This document shows positions 34,701-48,443 of a DNA stretch of 64,000 nucleotides, piece after piece. This stretch comes from Carallia brachiata (taxonomy: Eukaryota; Streptophyta; Magnoliopsida; Malpighiales; Rhizophoraceae): assembly GCA_021464245.1 (NCBI GenBank), contig JADCRB010000064.1:2735044-2799043 (forward strand), given 5' to 3'. The notes under the pieces are model-generated. The model searched no databases. It was given only the letters and a program-made list of their open reading frames with translations, and was not told the DNA's origin. The position numbers were made by a program, and so were the translations under genes. Each line of letters starts with the position of its first letter. Positions within the stretch are counted from its first letter, which is position 1.

Positions 34701-37634
34701 ATGAATTTCCAAATACCTCCCAAGCTTTCTTTAGTATGTTCAGGGACTTCCTGCCATAAATGAACAAAAAAGACAATAATATGAATTCAGCTGAAAATAT
34801 GACCAACAAATAAAACATAATTAATAAAGCATACCTGATATGCTACAGCAAGAGATTGTAATCCCCTCTCTGCAAACTTATCGATCACTGTATGAACCCT
34901 ACATTCGATCTCTGATTTGTTGTGTGCGAGATTCATAATCTAATAACAAATTCGCACTCATTGATTACTCTAACATGAGATTGGATAACCTTCAAAAAAT
35001 ACAAATAGTTGCTGATGATCTTACCTGCTCTGGTGCACCTTTGCTGACCCGATGCATTTTACCTTCACCGTCAATGTATGTTAGAGCTGTTCGCTTGTCT
35101 GTGGGGTTGAATGGGAGGAAGTGGACTTCTTGGATACCAGCCCGTGCCTTGTCAAAAGACAAATAAACTCAATAAACGAATTTGAACAAGGCTGAATTGC
35201 ATGATACCGTGATATAAGAAAAAAATTCATCTACTCAAGTTTTACAAGTGGATGAGTTTTAAGAAATGATATTCTACCTCCTTTGGATCAGCCAACATCC
35301 CCACAATAGCAGCATCTATTGCGTCCTGGTTTTCTACCCGGGAAGCTCTAGCTGCCATCAGAACGACAGTATCTACATTTACTCCTTTAGCAAAGACCTG
35401 GGGATTTAAATCACATGTTAGAAAGCAATCTATGCCTCAAAAAAAAAAAAAAAAAGCAAAGATCTAGTTTTCAGCATTTAGCAACCAACCTCAATAAGAT
35501 TCTTATCAACAGTCAGTTTGTTCAAAGTAAGTGTTCCAGTTTTGTCGCTGCAGAGTACATCCATGCCTGCCAGTTCTTCTATTGCTGACATTCTTTTTGT
35601 GATAGCTCCCTGCAATAATTGATGAAGTGTTATAGGTTACGGACCACTAATTATCAAATGAATAAACGAAAAGTCAGCCAGCTGCAACATCCTGACCAAC
35701 CTGCCGAGATAAACGATGGCACCCGTTTGCCATTGTCACCGACAATACAGTAGGCATTGCAATAGGAATTCCTCCAATGAGAAGCACCAGTAAATTGCCG
35801 ATTCCCAGACGATATTCCCGGTGTTGAATTGGGAACATCACAATTATCTCTATTATCATCCCCAAAGCTATGGAGCATATACAAAAATTTCCTATAGTTG
35901 TCAATACCTGTCAAACAAATCCAAAAAAGATGTATCAATGTAGATAAAGGAACATAAACAATTCAAAACACCCACCTGAAAATTGTACAAAGATGTATTA
36001 AGATTGTTTAAGAGCAAGGAAACAACAAAGTTGCAAAAGTTAACGACAGGTAAAACGGTGGAATTTGCACAACAATTCCTCCACTTTTGATATCCCATTG
36101 CCTTCAGCAAAGGAATTTGCATTTGCATGTCTAACCTTTTGGAAGTGCCCCTCTTGTTTGTGCTATCCACAAGGTGTGGAGCCTCGCCGAAGAATGTGTG
36201 AACACCTGTGGCAACGACCACTGCCTCTATTTCTCCTTGTTTGCACGTAGTGCCAGAGTAGACACTGTCACCAAGACCCTTTGTTACAGGAAGAGACTCG
36301 CCAGTAAGTGCAGACTGCAATCCACGATATGAAAGGTGTGTCAAGACAATTCAGCTGAACCAGACTAAACTAAATTCACCTTATAGGAAGAAAGATTCAA
36401 AAGCACCTGGTCAATTTTCAATGGATCACCCCCAAGTAGACGGGAATCTGCAGGAACGATGTCCCCAAGCTTAATACTGATAATATCACCCGGAACAAGG
36501 ACAGCTGCATCCTCCTCAATCCAACGTCCATCTCGAAGCACCTGACATAATGGACATAGAAAAAACATATGTTGGTATCTCAAACGCAAATCAACTCACA
36601 AAAGCCAATTTAGGATCTATGGATAAAAATAGACATAATAAATAAGGGCAAACAGCAAGTGCAAGAATTTTTTCCATCAAAAATACCTTAGCCTTTGGCC
36701 CAAGACGTGCCATCAGAGCAGCAGCAGCATTACCAGCATTGTTCTCCTCTATAAAACTTATTGTGGAATTGATAAGAAGCAGGACAATAATGCCAACAAA
36801 ATCTTGCCAGTCAGGCGGTTTCCCCTGTCAAATTGGATGATGACATAGAATTAATTTTTTTTCTCCAAAATATTTGACAACCAGATTAGTACCGTAACCA
36901 CGCTTTGAACATATATAAGTGCCAACAACAAAAATATCACGAGCTTTAAAGTTCTGCTTTCAAATTCCTTACGAATATGCTTAATAATAACATTTTAAAA
37001 AGAGAATGACTCACTCCACCATTTGCAAGCGCAATAGCCATGATTGCTGCCGACTCCATGACCCAGGAGAGAGGGTTCCACATAAACCCCAAGAACTTCC
37101 AAATCTTGCTCTCCTGGAAAACAAGACATCAACCCAAAGATACCCATGTCAAGTGAACTACAAAAGTAGAGAGAGATGTCTCTTTTATTCGGAGGAAAAC
37201 AATTTCATGGAGAACTTCCAGAGAACTTCTCAGCTTGAACAAAATATCAAGCTCCAAATTCTTACCCCCACAAAAAAAAAAGAAAAATCTATCTTTAACA
37301 GAAAATATTGAATAGTATAATTATACCTTCTTTTCTTCAAGTCTGTTATAACCAAAAATCGCTAGCCTCTGCTCAGCAGCCTCTGTCGTAAGACCATTCG
37401 TATAACATTTCAGAGTTTGAAACACCTCTTCAATGGGCACATGCTCCTGCATTCATAAGTCGCAATTCGTCACAAATTTACAAGCAAAACAACCACCCCA
37501 GAAACTAAAAATACCTGAAACCTGCAAACAAGGAAGAAAAAAAAGAAATATGTGAGAAACACAAAAATAGAGGGGTTTACCAAATCCACAACTTCGTTCA
37601 ATACAGCGTCCATAGCTTCAATCTCTTCCTCCAT
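31717..37634 (-). CDS. AHA: Plasma-membrane H+-ATPase (P3A ATPase), two apparent frameshifts
   Basis: Electrogenic proton pump of the plasma membrane, nearest AHA4/AHA11. Twenty-one exons: 37634-37581, 37446-37327, 37113-37015, 36824-36687, 36541-36407, 36314-36136, 35907-35701, 35609-35490, 35397-35278, 35147-35025, 34939-34835, 34750-34606, 34426-34262, 34049-33811, 33709-33677, 33538-33457, 33329-33169, 32913-32728, 32638-32457, 32365-32187 and 31813-31717. Motifs: TGES in exon 6 (about residues 186-189), phosphorylated Asp in DKTGT (about 333, exon 8), [14 protein letters not shown] and an autoinhibitory tail ending YTV, the 14-3-3 site. Length would be about 956 aa, normal for the family. 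Two exons are one base short: exon 6 near 36145-36152 (a G run before the GHFQK-equivalent) and exon 19 near 32514-32517 (ATAAG where ATAAAG is expected). As given, the frame breaks. Either a recent pseudogene or base-calling errors. Confidence 0.9.
31865..32035. mobile_element. Possible AT-rich MITE, copy 2, in last H+-ATPase intron
   Basis: AT-rich segment with 'tttattataaaaataaacaa', partner of 30189-30395. It occupies most of the intron between exons 20 and 21. The ends are uncertain. Confidence 0.4.
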
Positions 37635-38586
37635 CCCCCACAAACACTTCGGCTCTACAAAACCAAGTAGATGATCTTTATAAACAGAATAAAAACAACA
37701 AATAACAAACAGGAAGCCGAGAAGCCGAACAACAAGAAACATATGACAGTGGACAAAAAAACATACTCTTGCTAATGAGTAAGTTTATATGAATAAGGTA
37801 AAATGTCTTCGATTTTGTACGGATTAAACCGTATTTATTATTTTTGAAACATAAAACTAATAAGTATTGTAAAAATATCAATTTTAATTTCAAAAATAAC
37901 AATTACAATTTTATTTTAAATAAGAATTGACACACCAAATATTAGTCTGAATACATTTTCTCCTTGCTAATACTATGTTTGCAGCGTCCTCTCTCTCTTC
38001 CTGTCTCTTTCCAGAATTTTATGGTGGCGTGACAGCTTTTGTCGGTTGGGGGCCTGTCCCTTTCGTACGGATAAACAGCCCCAAAATAGATCATGTACTT
38101 GACGGGTACACTTCTTTTCCACTGCTATGGTCCCCTCACCCCCTCACACAGTCACTTTCCTGGTTATTTCTCCTGACAAGGACCCTTTTTTTTTTATTTT
38201 TCTTTTTCGCCATTCGAGAAAACAATTTAGCCTTATGATTTTATATTTAAAGACATAAGGTCTAACGTGATTAAATAGTTATAGTATTATTTGTATTTGT
38301 AAATTCAGGTATAATAATGACTCTTCTCCTAATACTAGTTGGTGGGGTGCCTTCTCTTGATTGGGCCACCATCGTAACACGAAACCCTCTTGCCCAATTT
38401 TTGTATCACATCGCTGATCGCAAAGCGTCACAACTAGGATCGTAATCTGCTGGTCCAGCAAATCAAGAATTAAATTTTAATATCGGACAAATAAATGTGT
38501 AAAATATATACGATAAAAATTTACATTATCTAAAATAAAAATAATGCGCTTCTTGCACTTCATTTTGCTATTTTGGATCAAATTAC
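37635..38586. other. Upstream region of the H+-ATPase gene
   Basis: Non-coding. It should contain the 5' UTR and promoter of the minus-strand H+-ATPase gene, but I see no convincing TATA element. The right end abuts the Copia element. The 5 bases 'attac' (38582-38586) are its target duplication. Confidence 0.5.
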
Positions 38587-39029
38587 TGTTGAATTATCTT
38601 TAAGGTGACTCACATGATAAGAGATAAGGAAAGAGATAAATAAGAATTATTTATCTCTTAAAGTGATAATTACAAATTAATAAAGTATAACTACCTATTT
38701 ATTATGATCGTATAAAAAAAGTTAGTTAGAGTTCAAATCAGTTATAGCCACTATCCTTGATGGGAGGAAGTGGGGGTAAAGATCAGTAACTGACAGGGTC
38801 CTTAACCTAGCCTATATAAGGAGAAGCATGTTAACCATCTTTGTACGCTTCGATAAGCATTCGGTCATAGGTTAGAAGGCACTGTCACTAAATATTAAAA
38901 TACATCAGTTTTCTTATTCCTTTTGAGTGATCGTTTTTACTTGTGACAATTAATTGTTGATCAATATGACTAAAGGTATGTCTTCTGCTTAATTTATTTA
39001 GGCTCTAATATGATTTAAATATTCTTACA
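38587..39029 (+). repeat. Left LTR of 7.1-kb Copia element
   Basis: Starts 'tgttgaattatctttaaggt', ends 'aaatattcttaca'. A TATA-like 'tatataa' lies at about 38813-38819, a likely LTR promoter. Confidence 0.95.
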
Positions 39030-40802
39030 TGTGGTATCAGAGCTTCCCTTTCAGTTATATTGATTACAATCTCAAGTTTATATATGCGGTTTGATTGAAC
39101 CTGATTCCTCTAATTGATGAATATGCATCGTTTATATATGCCATGATTGATAATTTTATTAATTGAAAACTTGCACAGAGTTTATGCATGGTCAGTATAT
39201 GTATGTTCACCAAAGTATACACAACACACATGCATATTCTATTTGTTTTTTGGTGGACCGTGATTTTGCCATGGCCGATTGCATGTTTATCAATTATATG
39301 TCCATAGCCCTTTTACACGACATCTTTTAATTTGCCATTGTCAGTATTTTTGATCATGGACAAGACATACATGGCATGTGTACATGACCACGTTTTATTT
39401 ATGGACTGAGTTTGATGCCATGTCTGCCGATTGTATCTGTTCTTTGGGGTTAGAAACAAAAAATAATAATAATAATTTTTACAGCATGATTATAATTCTC
39501 GGTACGAGGCTATTGTCATTAAAATACATCTGGATACAGTAACTACATGGCTCAAATTAAATCTAGTATTGAATCAACAATATCAGGCCTTCTATGTATA
39601 TTTTAACCCATGTATGCCGTATATGTATATGTGAATAAAGACATGATGATGATGATGTTTTGGGTTGCATCACGTGTATGATTGTTACATAAAAGGTGGT
39701 TTTGATTGTTAGTTTCTAAGTTATGGATAAACAAATCAATAAAGGTATAATCTGGTCACATATTTTTAAATAAAAAAAAAATCATCAAAAAAAAATTGTT
39801 TGAAATTTTCTCATTTATGGCATATTAACATGATGTACAATGTGAGTTATGAATATGACTAAAGATGGTTCAGTGGATGTATGAGTCTGGTATTATGCAT
39901 AGTGTAGAAACCTATATAATATAAGTTCTTGTGGGTCCCATTTATGGATTGGTTTTGCATATTCCTGCTACAAGTCAGGTTTGTCCTTTGCATCATGTGC
40001 ATATGTACGTCATGTAATAAATATTAATGAAGGAACATTATACATGGTAATGCTGATGATATACGTGCATGAAAATAGATATGAATGACAACACTGGTAA
40101 TCGGTGACCGAAGAACAAAAAGGATACTTAATTGACCGATTTATTAGTGCAACTGTTTCTTATGAATTGTCAAAAAAAAAAAAAAGGCGGTATGGCTTGA
40201 TCAGCAATATTTTGTATTGGATGATGGTTTCGGTTCAGTTCACTATTATATTTAACTTGGAAAATATTTTACTTCACAAAACTGCCCAATACGTATGAAT
40301 GGTCATGCATGGTGATGATGGTCCAAAAGCCAATAATGTGATCCAGGAAGGCAACGATTTTGATTATTCTTTTAATTTTAAATTGTTTGGACGCACAAAT
40401 AAATGTTTTGGACTATACATGTAAATATATTTATGCATAATCTACAATAAATCATACGAATGTCATTTAAGGAATGTTATGGTAATTTAAGAGTAGCCAT
40501 AACATCTTAAATTATTATGATATTAATGATTTATAAAGAAATCACATAAGGATATAGTTATTAAACTATAAATGACGTATAAAAATTGTAATTAATTCCT
40601 TGAAATAAATTACTTGGCCCCACAGGGAGGTATTTATTTTATTGAATTAATTGGAATAAGATTTTGAATTAGATGTTAAAAATTTGATTTTTTCTTATGC
40701 CACAGGTATGGAAATTTTTGAGTTTTAATGTTTGATTCATTAGTCTTATTATAAAGTATATATAAATTCAATGCATGTAACAACCTCTACCCACAGGAAG
40801 GT

Positions 40803-41543
40803 TTGAATTTATATTTTGTGATGATTATTCTCATGGCATTAATGTATGTATATTTCTTGGTTAATGCAGTTATTCCTACTACTTTTTATGATCCTTCTCG
40901 TATTCCAATGTTGTCGGGTGATAATTTTGTGGACTGGAAAGAAAAGGTCCTTTTGGCTTTAGGGTGCATGGATATGGATTTGGCTTTCCGTGTGGATAAA
41001 CCACTTGTTCCCACGGAAACACGTACGCCAAATGAGAGAGCTGCTTTTGAAAAGTGGGAGCGATCCAATCGCTTGAGTTTGATGCTCACAAGTCCCACAT
41101 CAGCAAAAGCATCAGGGGCTCTATTCCAGATAAAGAAAAGGCCAAAGATTTCATGAAAGCCATTGAAGAACAATTTGTGAAATCTGATAAGGTATTGGCC
41201 AGCACCCTTATGAAGAAACTCTCAAGAAAGAACTTTGACAGTTCTAAAGGTGTGCGTGAGCACATTATGGAAATGAGGGACATTGCTTCTCAACTTAAGT
41301 CCCTTGAGGTTGATATATCTGATACCTTTCTGGTTCACTTTATCCTAAAATTCTCTTCCTCCTGCATATACGCCTTTCAAGATATCATATAACACACATA
41401 AGGATAAATGGTCAATCAATGAGCTTCTGACCATGTGTGTTCAAGAGAAGGAAAGAATGAAGCACGAGAATCTAGAAAGTGCTCATTTCGTGATTAAAGA
41501 GAAGGCGAAGAACAAAAAGGGTAAAGGTGCTCCATACTGAAAG
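40803..41543 (+). pseudogene. Copia gag region, frameshifted
   Basis: The capsid-type N terminus contains 'LSGDNFVDWKEKVLLALGCM'. The frame changes near 41075-41090, where it resumes as 'SKSIRGSIPDKEKAKDFM', and again near 41355. At least two indels and a stop near 41538 separate gag from the zinc-knuckle region. Confidence 0.8.
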
Positions 41544-41555
41544 AAAGATGCAAAT

Positions 41556-42131
41556 GTGACAATGAAGAAATATGGTAATAAAATAGCATGCTTCTTCTGT
41601 AGGAAACGTGGACACATGAAGAAGGATTGCCTCAAATATAAGGCATGGCTGAAAAAGAAAGGTATTTTTATATCTTTAGTGTATCATCAATCTTTTTTAG
41701 TTGATGCTCCAAATAATACATGGTGGATTGATTCTGGTTCTACAATCCATATTGCCAATACTATGCAGGGCTTTCTGGAGCTAAGGAAGCCAAAGGAAAG
41801 TGAGCAAGGCATCTATTCAGGAAATCAGATGCGTTCTCATGTTGAAGCTGTGGGGACTTATCGTTTAATTTTAAAGACTGGATTTGTTTTGGATTTGCAA
41901 AATACTTTTTATATTCCTTCGTTCTCTAGGAATTTAGTTTCAATTTCTAGGTTAGCTCAATTTAATTATCAGTTTGTTTTTGAGAACAAAAGTTTCAATA
42001 TTTTGCATAATAAAATTAATGTTGGTTCTGGTCATTTGGTTGATGGTTTATACAAATTCGATTTAGACCCCACTCAGGAATGCAATGTTACATTGCATGA
42101 CAGTATCGGCACAAAGAAAATGTGTTATTAA
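41556..42131 (+). pseudogene. Copia zinc knuckle and protease region
   Basis: One open segment with a CCHC zinc knuckle (CFFCRKRGHMKKDC, residues about 12-25) that binds element RNA, followed by the aspartic protease active site WWIDSGST (about 56-63). It runs to the start of the GAG-pre-integrase region, where a frameshift ends it. The next frame (LDHISLERIKRLENDG) carries a stop at 42151-42153. Confidence 0.85.
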
Positions 42132-42292
42132 TGAGCAATCTTCTCAATTATAGCACAAAAGATTAGACCACATCTCTCTTGAGAGAATAAAGAGGCTTGA
42201 GAATGATGGAGTTTTAAAAACTCTTGACTTTACAGATTTTGGTACTTGTGTGGATTGCATAAAGGGTAAGCAAACCAACAAGAATACTAAAG

Positions 42293-44905
42293 GTGCTAAG
42301 AGAAGTTCAAAGATTCTTGAGATTGTACACGCAGATATATGTGGACCATTTTCCACTTTCCTGTTTCAATGGTCAGAGATATTTTATCTCATTCATTGAT
42401 GACCATACAAGATTCATGTATCTCTACTTATTGTTTGATAAAGCTGAAGCACTTGATACTTTTAAAACATATAAGGTTGAAGTAGAGAAACAAAAGGATA
42501 AAAAGATCAAAATTATAAGATTTGACAGGGGTGGAGAATATTATGGAAGGTACACAGAAATGGGACAAATGAAAGGTCCATTTGCTAAGTTCCTTGAAAA
42601 AGAGGGTATTATTGCACAGTATACCACTCCGGGTACACCTCAACAAAATGGTGTTGCAGAAAGAAGGAACCGAACACTTATGGACATGGTGAGGAGCATA
42701 ATCAGTAATTCTCGTCTCCCATTAAGTTTATGGAGTGAAGCCTTGAAAACTGCAGTATATGCCTTAAATAGAGTTCCATCGAAAGCTGTTCCTAAAACTC
42801 CTTTTGAGTTGTGGAATGGATGGAAACCCAGTCTAAGACATATGCATGTATGAGGTTGTCTAGCTGAAGTGAGGGTTTATAATCCTCAATTAAAGAAATT
42901 AGATTCAAGGACAACTAGTGGATTTTTCATAGGCTATGCAGTAAACTCCAAGGGATACAGATTTTATTGTCCTTTAAGCACGCCTAGAATTGTTGAAGCT
43001 AGAAATGCAAAATTTCTTGAGGATCACGAGTTTAGTGGGAGTGGATTTCCTCGATATGTGCAATTTGAGGAAAATAAGGTCTCCACTGAAAGTTCCATAA
43101 ACTCTAGAGGATTGATTGTTGTTCAAGAAGGTTCACATAGTGATATTAATGAACAACAAATTCAAGATCAAGAGCCCAATGCAGTGCAAGCAAATGTGGA
43201 ACCAGTGGCACATGAACCACATAATGAAAATCCACAAAATGAAGGGCTAAGGAGATCCTCAAGAGTAAGAAAATCTGCAATTCCTGATGACTATCTTGTA
43301 TACTTGCAAGAGACTGATATTAATCATAAGGATGATCCTTGCACGTTTTCACAAGCCATGGAAAATGAAAAGTCAGAATTATGGTACAATGCCATGAAGG
43401 AAGAGATGGAATCTATGGCCAACAATCAAGTTTGGGACCTTGTTGAATTACCAGAAGGAGTCGTAGCCATTGGTTGCAAATGGGTTTATAAAACCAAAAG
43501 GGACTTGTCTGGTAATATTAAGAGATACAAGGCTAGACTTGTAGCCAAAGGTTTTACTCAAAAGGAGGGCATTAACTATCATGAAACCTTCTCTCCAGTT
43601 TCTAAGAAGGATTCATTCAGGATTATCATGGTTTTAGTAGCTCATTTTGATTTAGAGCTACATCAGATGGATGTGAAAACTGCCTTCTTGAATGGGGATC
43701 TTGAGGAAGAGGTATACATGAGTCAGCCTGAAGGTTTCACTGTTGATGAAGGAAGTCACTTGGTATGCAAGCTTAAGAAATCCATATATGGGCTCAAGCA
43801 AGCCTCCCGACAGTGGTATATAAAATTTCACAATATTATAGTCTCGTATGGATTTAAGGAAAATATTATGGATCAGTGTATATACCTTAAGGTTAGTGGG
43901 AGCAAGTACATCATTTTAGTCCTATATGTGGATGATATTTTACTTGCATGTAACGATTTGAGGTTGCTACATGAGACAAAGAAATTTCTCTCTCAGAACT
44001 TTGAAATGAAGGATATGGGTGAAGCTTCTTATGTCGTTGGCATAGAAATTCACAGAGATAGATCTCAGCAAGTTTTGAGATTATCTCAGAAGGCCTACAT
44101 TGAAAGAGTTTTAGAGAGATTCAGGATGGAAGACTGCTCTTCCACTGTAGCACCTATTGTCAAAGGGGACAAATTCAGTCTTGCACAATGTCCTCAAAAC
44201 AACTTGGAACGGGTAGAGATGAAGCAGATACCATATGCATCAGCAATTGGTAGCCTTATGTATGCACAGGTCTGCACTAGACCTGACATTGCATTTGCAG
44301 TAGGAATGTTGGGAAGATACCAAAGTAATCCTGGATTAAAGCACTGGAAAGCTGCTAAGAAAGTTATGAGGTATCTACAAGGAACCAAGGACTATAAGCT
44401 TACACACAGACACACTGACTGTTTGGAAGTGGTCGGGTATTTGGATGCGGATTTCACTGGTTGTGTAGACACTAGAAAGTCTACTACTGGATACATTTTT
44501 ATGCTTGCTGGAGGTGTTGTATCCTGGAAAAGTATCAAGCAAACCATTATTGCTTCTTCCACTATGGAAGCGGAATTTATAGCATGCCATGAGACTACAG
44601 CACAGGCTTTATGGTTAAAGAATTTTATTACAGGATTGCAGATTGTGGATTCTATATCTAGACCACTAAAGATATACTGTGATAATTCAGCTGCGGTGTT
44701 CTTTTCAAAGAACAATAAAACCGGAAGCCGAAACAAGCATATCGATATAAAGTTTCTGGTTGTCAGAGATCATGTTAAAGAGCAAGCAATTGTAATAGAG
44801 CATATCAGTACTCAACTTATAGTTGTTGATCCTATGACTAAAGGATTGCCGGCTAAGTCATATAAGGATCATGTTGAGTGTATGGATCTAGTTAGCTCTA
44901 TTTAA
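42293..44905 (+). pseudogene. Copia integrase, reverse transcriptase and RNase H
   Basis: Two open segments in the same frame, 42293-42853 and 42869-44905, broken by a TGA at 42851-42853. The TGA falls where Copia integrases usually have Trp in the 'GC' context, so a TGG to TGA change is likely. The integrase core shows 'FDRGGEY' and '[15 protein letters not shown]'. Reverse transcriptase begins near 'NQVWDLVELP' and has the catalytic YVDDIL. RNase H shows DADFTG and TMEAEF. Apart from the single stop this part is well preserved. Confidence 0.92.
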
Positions 44906-45276
44906 GTTTTGTTTTAGATTATATTCTCTGATGTTTCGGTACTTTGGAAACCCTTTGGGTTATTTGCAAATAAAGAATTATTTTGTGCACATAAAGTTTA
45001 TTTGCAATGAAGTTATTTGGGACCTGAATGGATTGAGGTTTAAAGTTTTTTCATTCAATAAAGTTTTGTCTCACTAAAGTGTTTGATTGGAAATTCACTA
45101 GCATCGTGATGCATGGAAGGAAATGTTTCAAAAGTGTTGCATAACCGCCATGATCCATGTATAGAGATTTCTAGTTAAATAAACTACAGTTACAAACTAA
45201 CTTGTATGGGTAGTTCATGTTATGACCATGAATACAGATATCACATATTCGGTATTATGCGGGCCAAGTGGGAGAA

Positions 45277-45719
45277 TGTTGAATTATCTTTAAGGTGACC
45301 CACATGATAAGAGATAAGGAAAGAGATAAATAAGAATTATTTATCTCTTAAAGTGATAATTACAAATCAATAAAGTATAACTACCCATTTATTATGATTG
45401 TGTAAGAAAAGTTAGTTAGAGTTCAAATCAGTTACAGCCACTATCCTTGATGGGAGGAAGTGAGGATAAAGATTAGTAACTGACAGGGTCCCTAGCCTAA
45501 CCTATATAAGGAGAAGCATGTTAACCATCTTTGTACGCTTCGATAAGCATTCGGTCATAGGCTAGAAGGCACTGTCACTAAATATTAAAATACATCAGTT
45601 TTCTTATTTCTTTTGAGTGATCGTTTCTACTTGTGGCAATTAATTGTTGATCAATATGACTGAAGGTATGTCTTCCGCTCAATTTATTTAGGCTCTAATA
45701 TGATTTAAATATTCTTACA
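45277..45719 (+). repeat. Right LTR of 7.1-kb Copia element
   Basis: Partner of 38587-39029, same length, about 20 substitutions and no evident indel. Confidence 0.95.
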
Positions 45720-45724
45720 ATTAC

Positions 45725-48443
45725 ATCCATGAGGTATAATCCTACTTATAGCCCACTATCATTTGTATTGCTGACGTGGGTTATAAGTAAGATAATATAT
45801 CGCTGATTAGATTGTCACGTGTCACATATAACGGTCAACTAACGAAAAAAAAGTAAAAAAGATTAATGGAGAAAACGTTAAGAATAAAATTAAAAAAAAA
45901 ACACATTATAAATAAAATTCTGAAATAACATAAAAAAAATGAGTGAAATTAAGATTTTTGCCAACTAAAAAGGCGAAAAATTTTTGAATTTTGTTACTGA
46001 CAGTCACTTTTTATCTTTTCTTTTACAGACGCCAATCACAAATCAACACATCAACACTTTTCAATGATATTTCTGTAATATTTTTGACATTTAACTTTTT
46101 GACAACCCATCAGCACCTGCCACGTAAGCAACAACTATAAAAGAGAAGATAAAAGTGACTGTTATTAGTATTCTCCAAATCTTTTACTCTTTGACAAGGG
46201 CAAGAGCGCACTTTTCGCTCTGTTGATTAACATTCTAATTTTTGGCAAACTAAAGAGGATTTATCGGCAAAAACTTTTTAAGGACATTTCGCTTTAAAGG
46301 TATTTTATGAGACGTATAAAATGTATTGGCGTAAAATTATATGTTTTTCAATAACTAAACGTGCGGTTACCAACCAGTTCTTGTACTTACGACATGAAGT
46401 TTGAATACGTGTAGAACTAGGACCAAAAGAGGACCTTTGCTCCTCTCGCTTTAGAACGAAAGGGACAATACAACCGCATTTTCCCGAAACATTGATTATT
46501 TAATTAATAGGACAAAAATACTCTTTGATGGGTTTCACTGTGAGAGGATAATCAGAGATAAAGCTGCTTTAAATTTATTTTTTTTTTGGGCCTTTGAAGC
46601 TGCTTTAATTGAATGCTTATGGTAATCTTTTTTTTTTTTAATGGTAAATGCTTATAGTATTCTACAACACCACCGTCTGCTAAATGAAATTTTTTTGGGG
46701 TACGTTTAAAAATTCTTCCATGTGAATTTGAGAACAACTAAAACATTCTAACCTGGATAACTGCTTGAATTTTTTTTTTTTTCATTTTTGGTTTTGTTTT
46801 CAAGAGTCCTATTCTTTTGATGTGATTATGAACTATGATTCGTGATTACTTAAATTTCTTGACATTCTGTAAGGTGGTGTGCGTGTAATTGATAGAAATT
46901 TTGGTATTTGAATTTGAATTGTTATGCCTTACTAGAAGATAAAGGAAGAGTGCCCCCCGCCCCCAAAAAAAAAAAAAATCAACATAGGCAACATAGAGTC
47001 ATGGGAGACAGTGACTGATGCATATTTTTGTTTGTTTGTTTGTTTATTTCATCAAATCTTGGCTGGTCTGTTCAGTTTACGTTCTCTTTAATCACTCACA
47101 CTTTGAAGTTTGAATTCAATTTATTTATATTCTATTAATTCTCTCCATTTTTTTTATCAATTCTTGATGGAAGTATTTTAAGACTAAAAGTGTAAATATT
47201 TTTACAATAATGCAAAAAAAAAAAAAAATTGTGTGCGAAATTGATTTTTCCAAGTTTCTTGTAGTTGCTCGCACGACGGCGTCCGTTTTAGCTCCTTGTC
47301 CACGATAAACGTTGCCTTGGCAAATCCCATTTTTTGTTTTAAATTGTTGCACTCGTTGCGTTTGTTATTAGTTTTAGGACCGCATTATTAGTTTTTGCAA
47401 AACCCAATAAACCCCAATATGCCACCCGTCATTTATCCTGTTTTTGACCAAGAGGATGAAGAATAAGACAAACTGATTACTTAATCCTTATATTGGTAAG
47501 AGGCAAGACTTTGAATCCCAACTCCTCTATTCTCTTGTTTTTATGCGTAGACTTTGTTCTCTCTTAAAAATTTTTTTAAAAAAAGTTCATTGATTAATTA
47601 TTTATATCTGTATATAACTACAAAATAAAGTGCATTTAAGAGTACCATTGGTCTTGTATAATCATAAAAACGGCTAGTAACTGTTACATAGTATTATAAA
47701 ATTTGTTCATTTGTAATTTTAGTATGAAGGAGTCCATCTACTATATTACAAGTAGTGTAATATTTTTTGACAAAACTACAGAATATTACCATACTTTTTT
47801 ATTTAATGGGAATAAATTTAGACAAAATAAACTTGTTTTAGGCTTTAGCTTGTTTGGACCAGGAAAGAGAAAACAATTAATGAAGCACGTGGATTATCAA
47901 TTTGAATTTCCACCCGTTACACGGTTAACTTCAACTGATTTACATAAACCTAAGAAGCGCTCAGAATCTGGCAGTATCTTCCCACATAATTAAAATCATA
48001 AAATTTATTACTGAAAAGGACTAATACGTGCTAGTTATTAAAACAGAGACATTAGATTTCCTCTAAAATTAAACGATGAAGTCTTGATTTATTTATGACT
48101 GTTGTTAAGGATGTAAACGGTTTAATTGGTTGAACCGAATTATCATAGAAATCTTAAATTGTTGGATATTAAAAATTGAAAATCAATGTCAAATCGAAAA
48201 TTAGTGAATCTAAATTTGGATTCCAAATTTGATCAAAAAAAAAGTTTGGATACTAAATAATTAACCAAAAATTAGATTCTATTTTGGTTAATTATTTTTA
48301 GTCAAAATGGTCCCCGCGGGTGAATGTTAAATGCCATGTGGATTATGTACGGTGGCGAAAATTCAATGGCTTAGATGAATCGTTAATCGTTAAACTTGTT
48401 AGGCAAATGGCCACGGCGATGCTCTAGGCTGTAGCCCACTTGC
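45725..48443. other. AT-rich intergenic region upstream of PPR gene
   Basis: No supported gene. Many homopolymer runs and a few short open frames without domains. A TTTG tetranucleotide run lies at about 47028-47044. Confidence 0.6.

Larger units (their letters stand above)
38587..45719 (+). mobile_element. Ty1/Copia LTR retrotransposon, 7.13 kb, defective
   Basis: Complete by structure: LTRs 38587-39029 and 45277-45719 (443 bp each), TG..CA ends, 5-bp duplication 'attac' (38582-38586 and 45720-45724), primer-binding site 'tggtatcagagc' at 39032-39043, and a purine tract 'aagtgggagaa' before the right LTR. Domain order gag, protease, integrase, RT, RNase H marks it as Copia. A leader of about 1.75 kb precedes gag. 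The LTRs differ at about 20 sites, mostly transitions, so it is older than the element at 52874. Frameshifts in gag and after the protease, and a stop at 42851, make it non-autonomous now. It lies between the H+-ATPase and PPR genes and interrupts no recognised gene. Confidence 0.95.
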
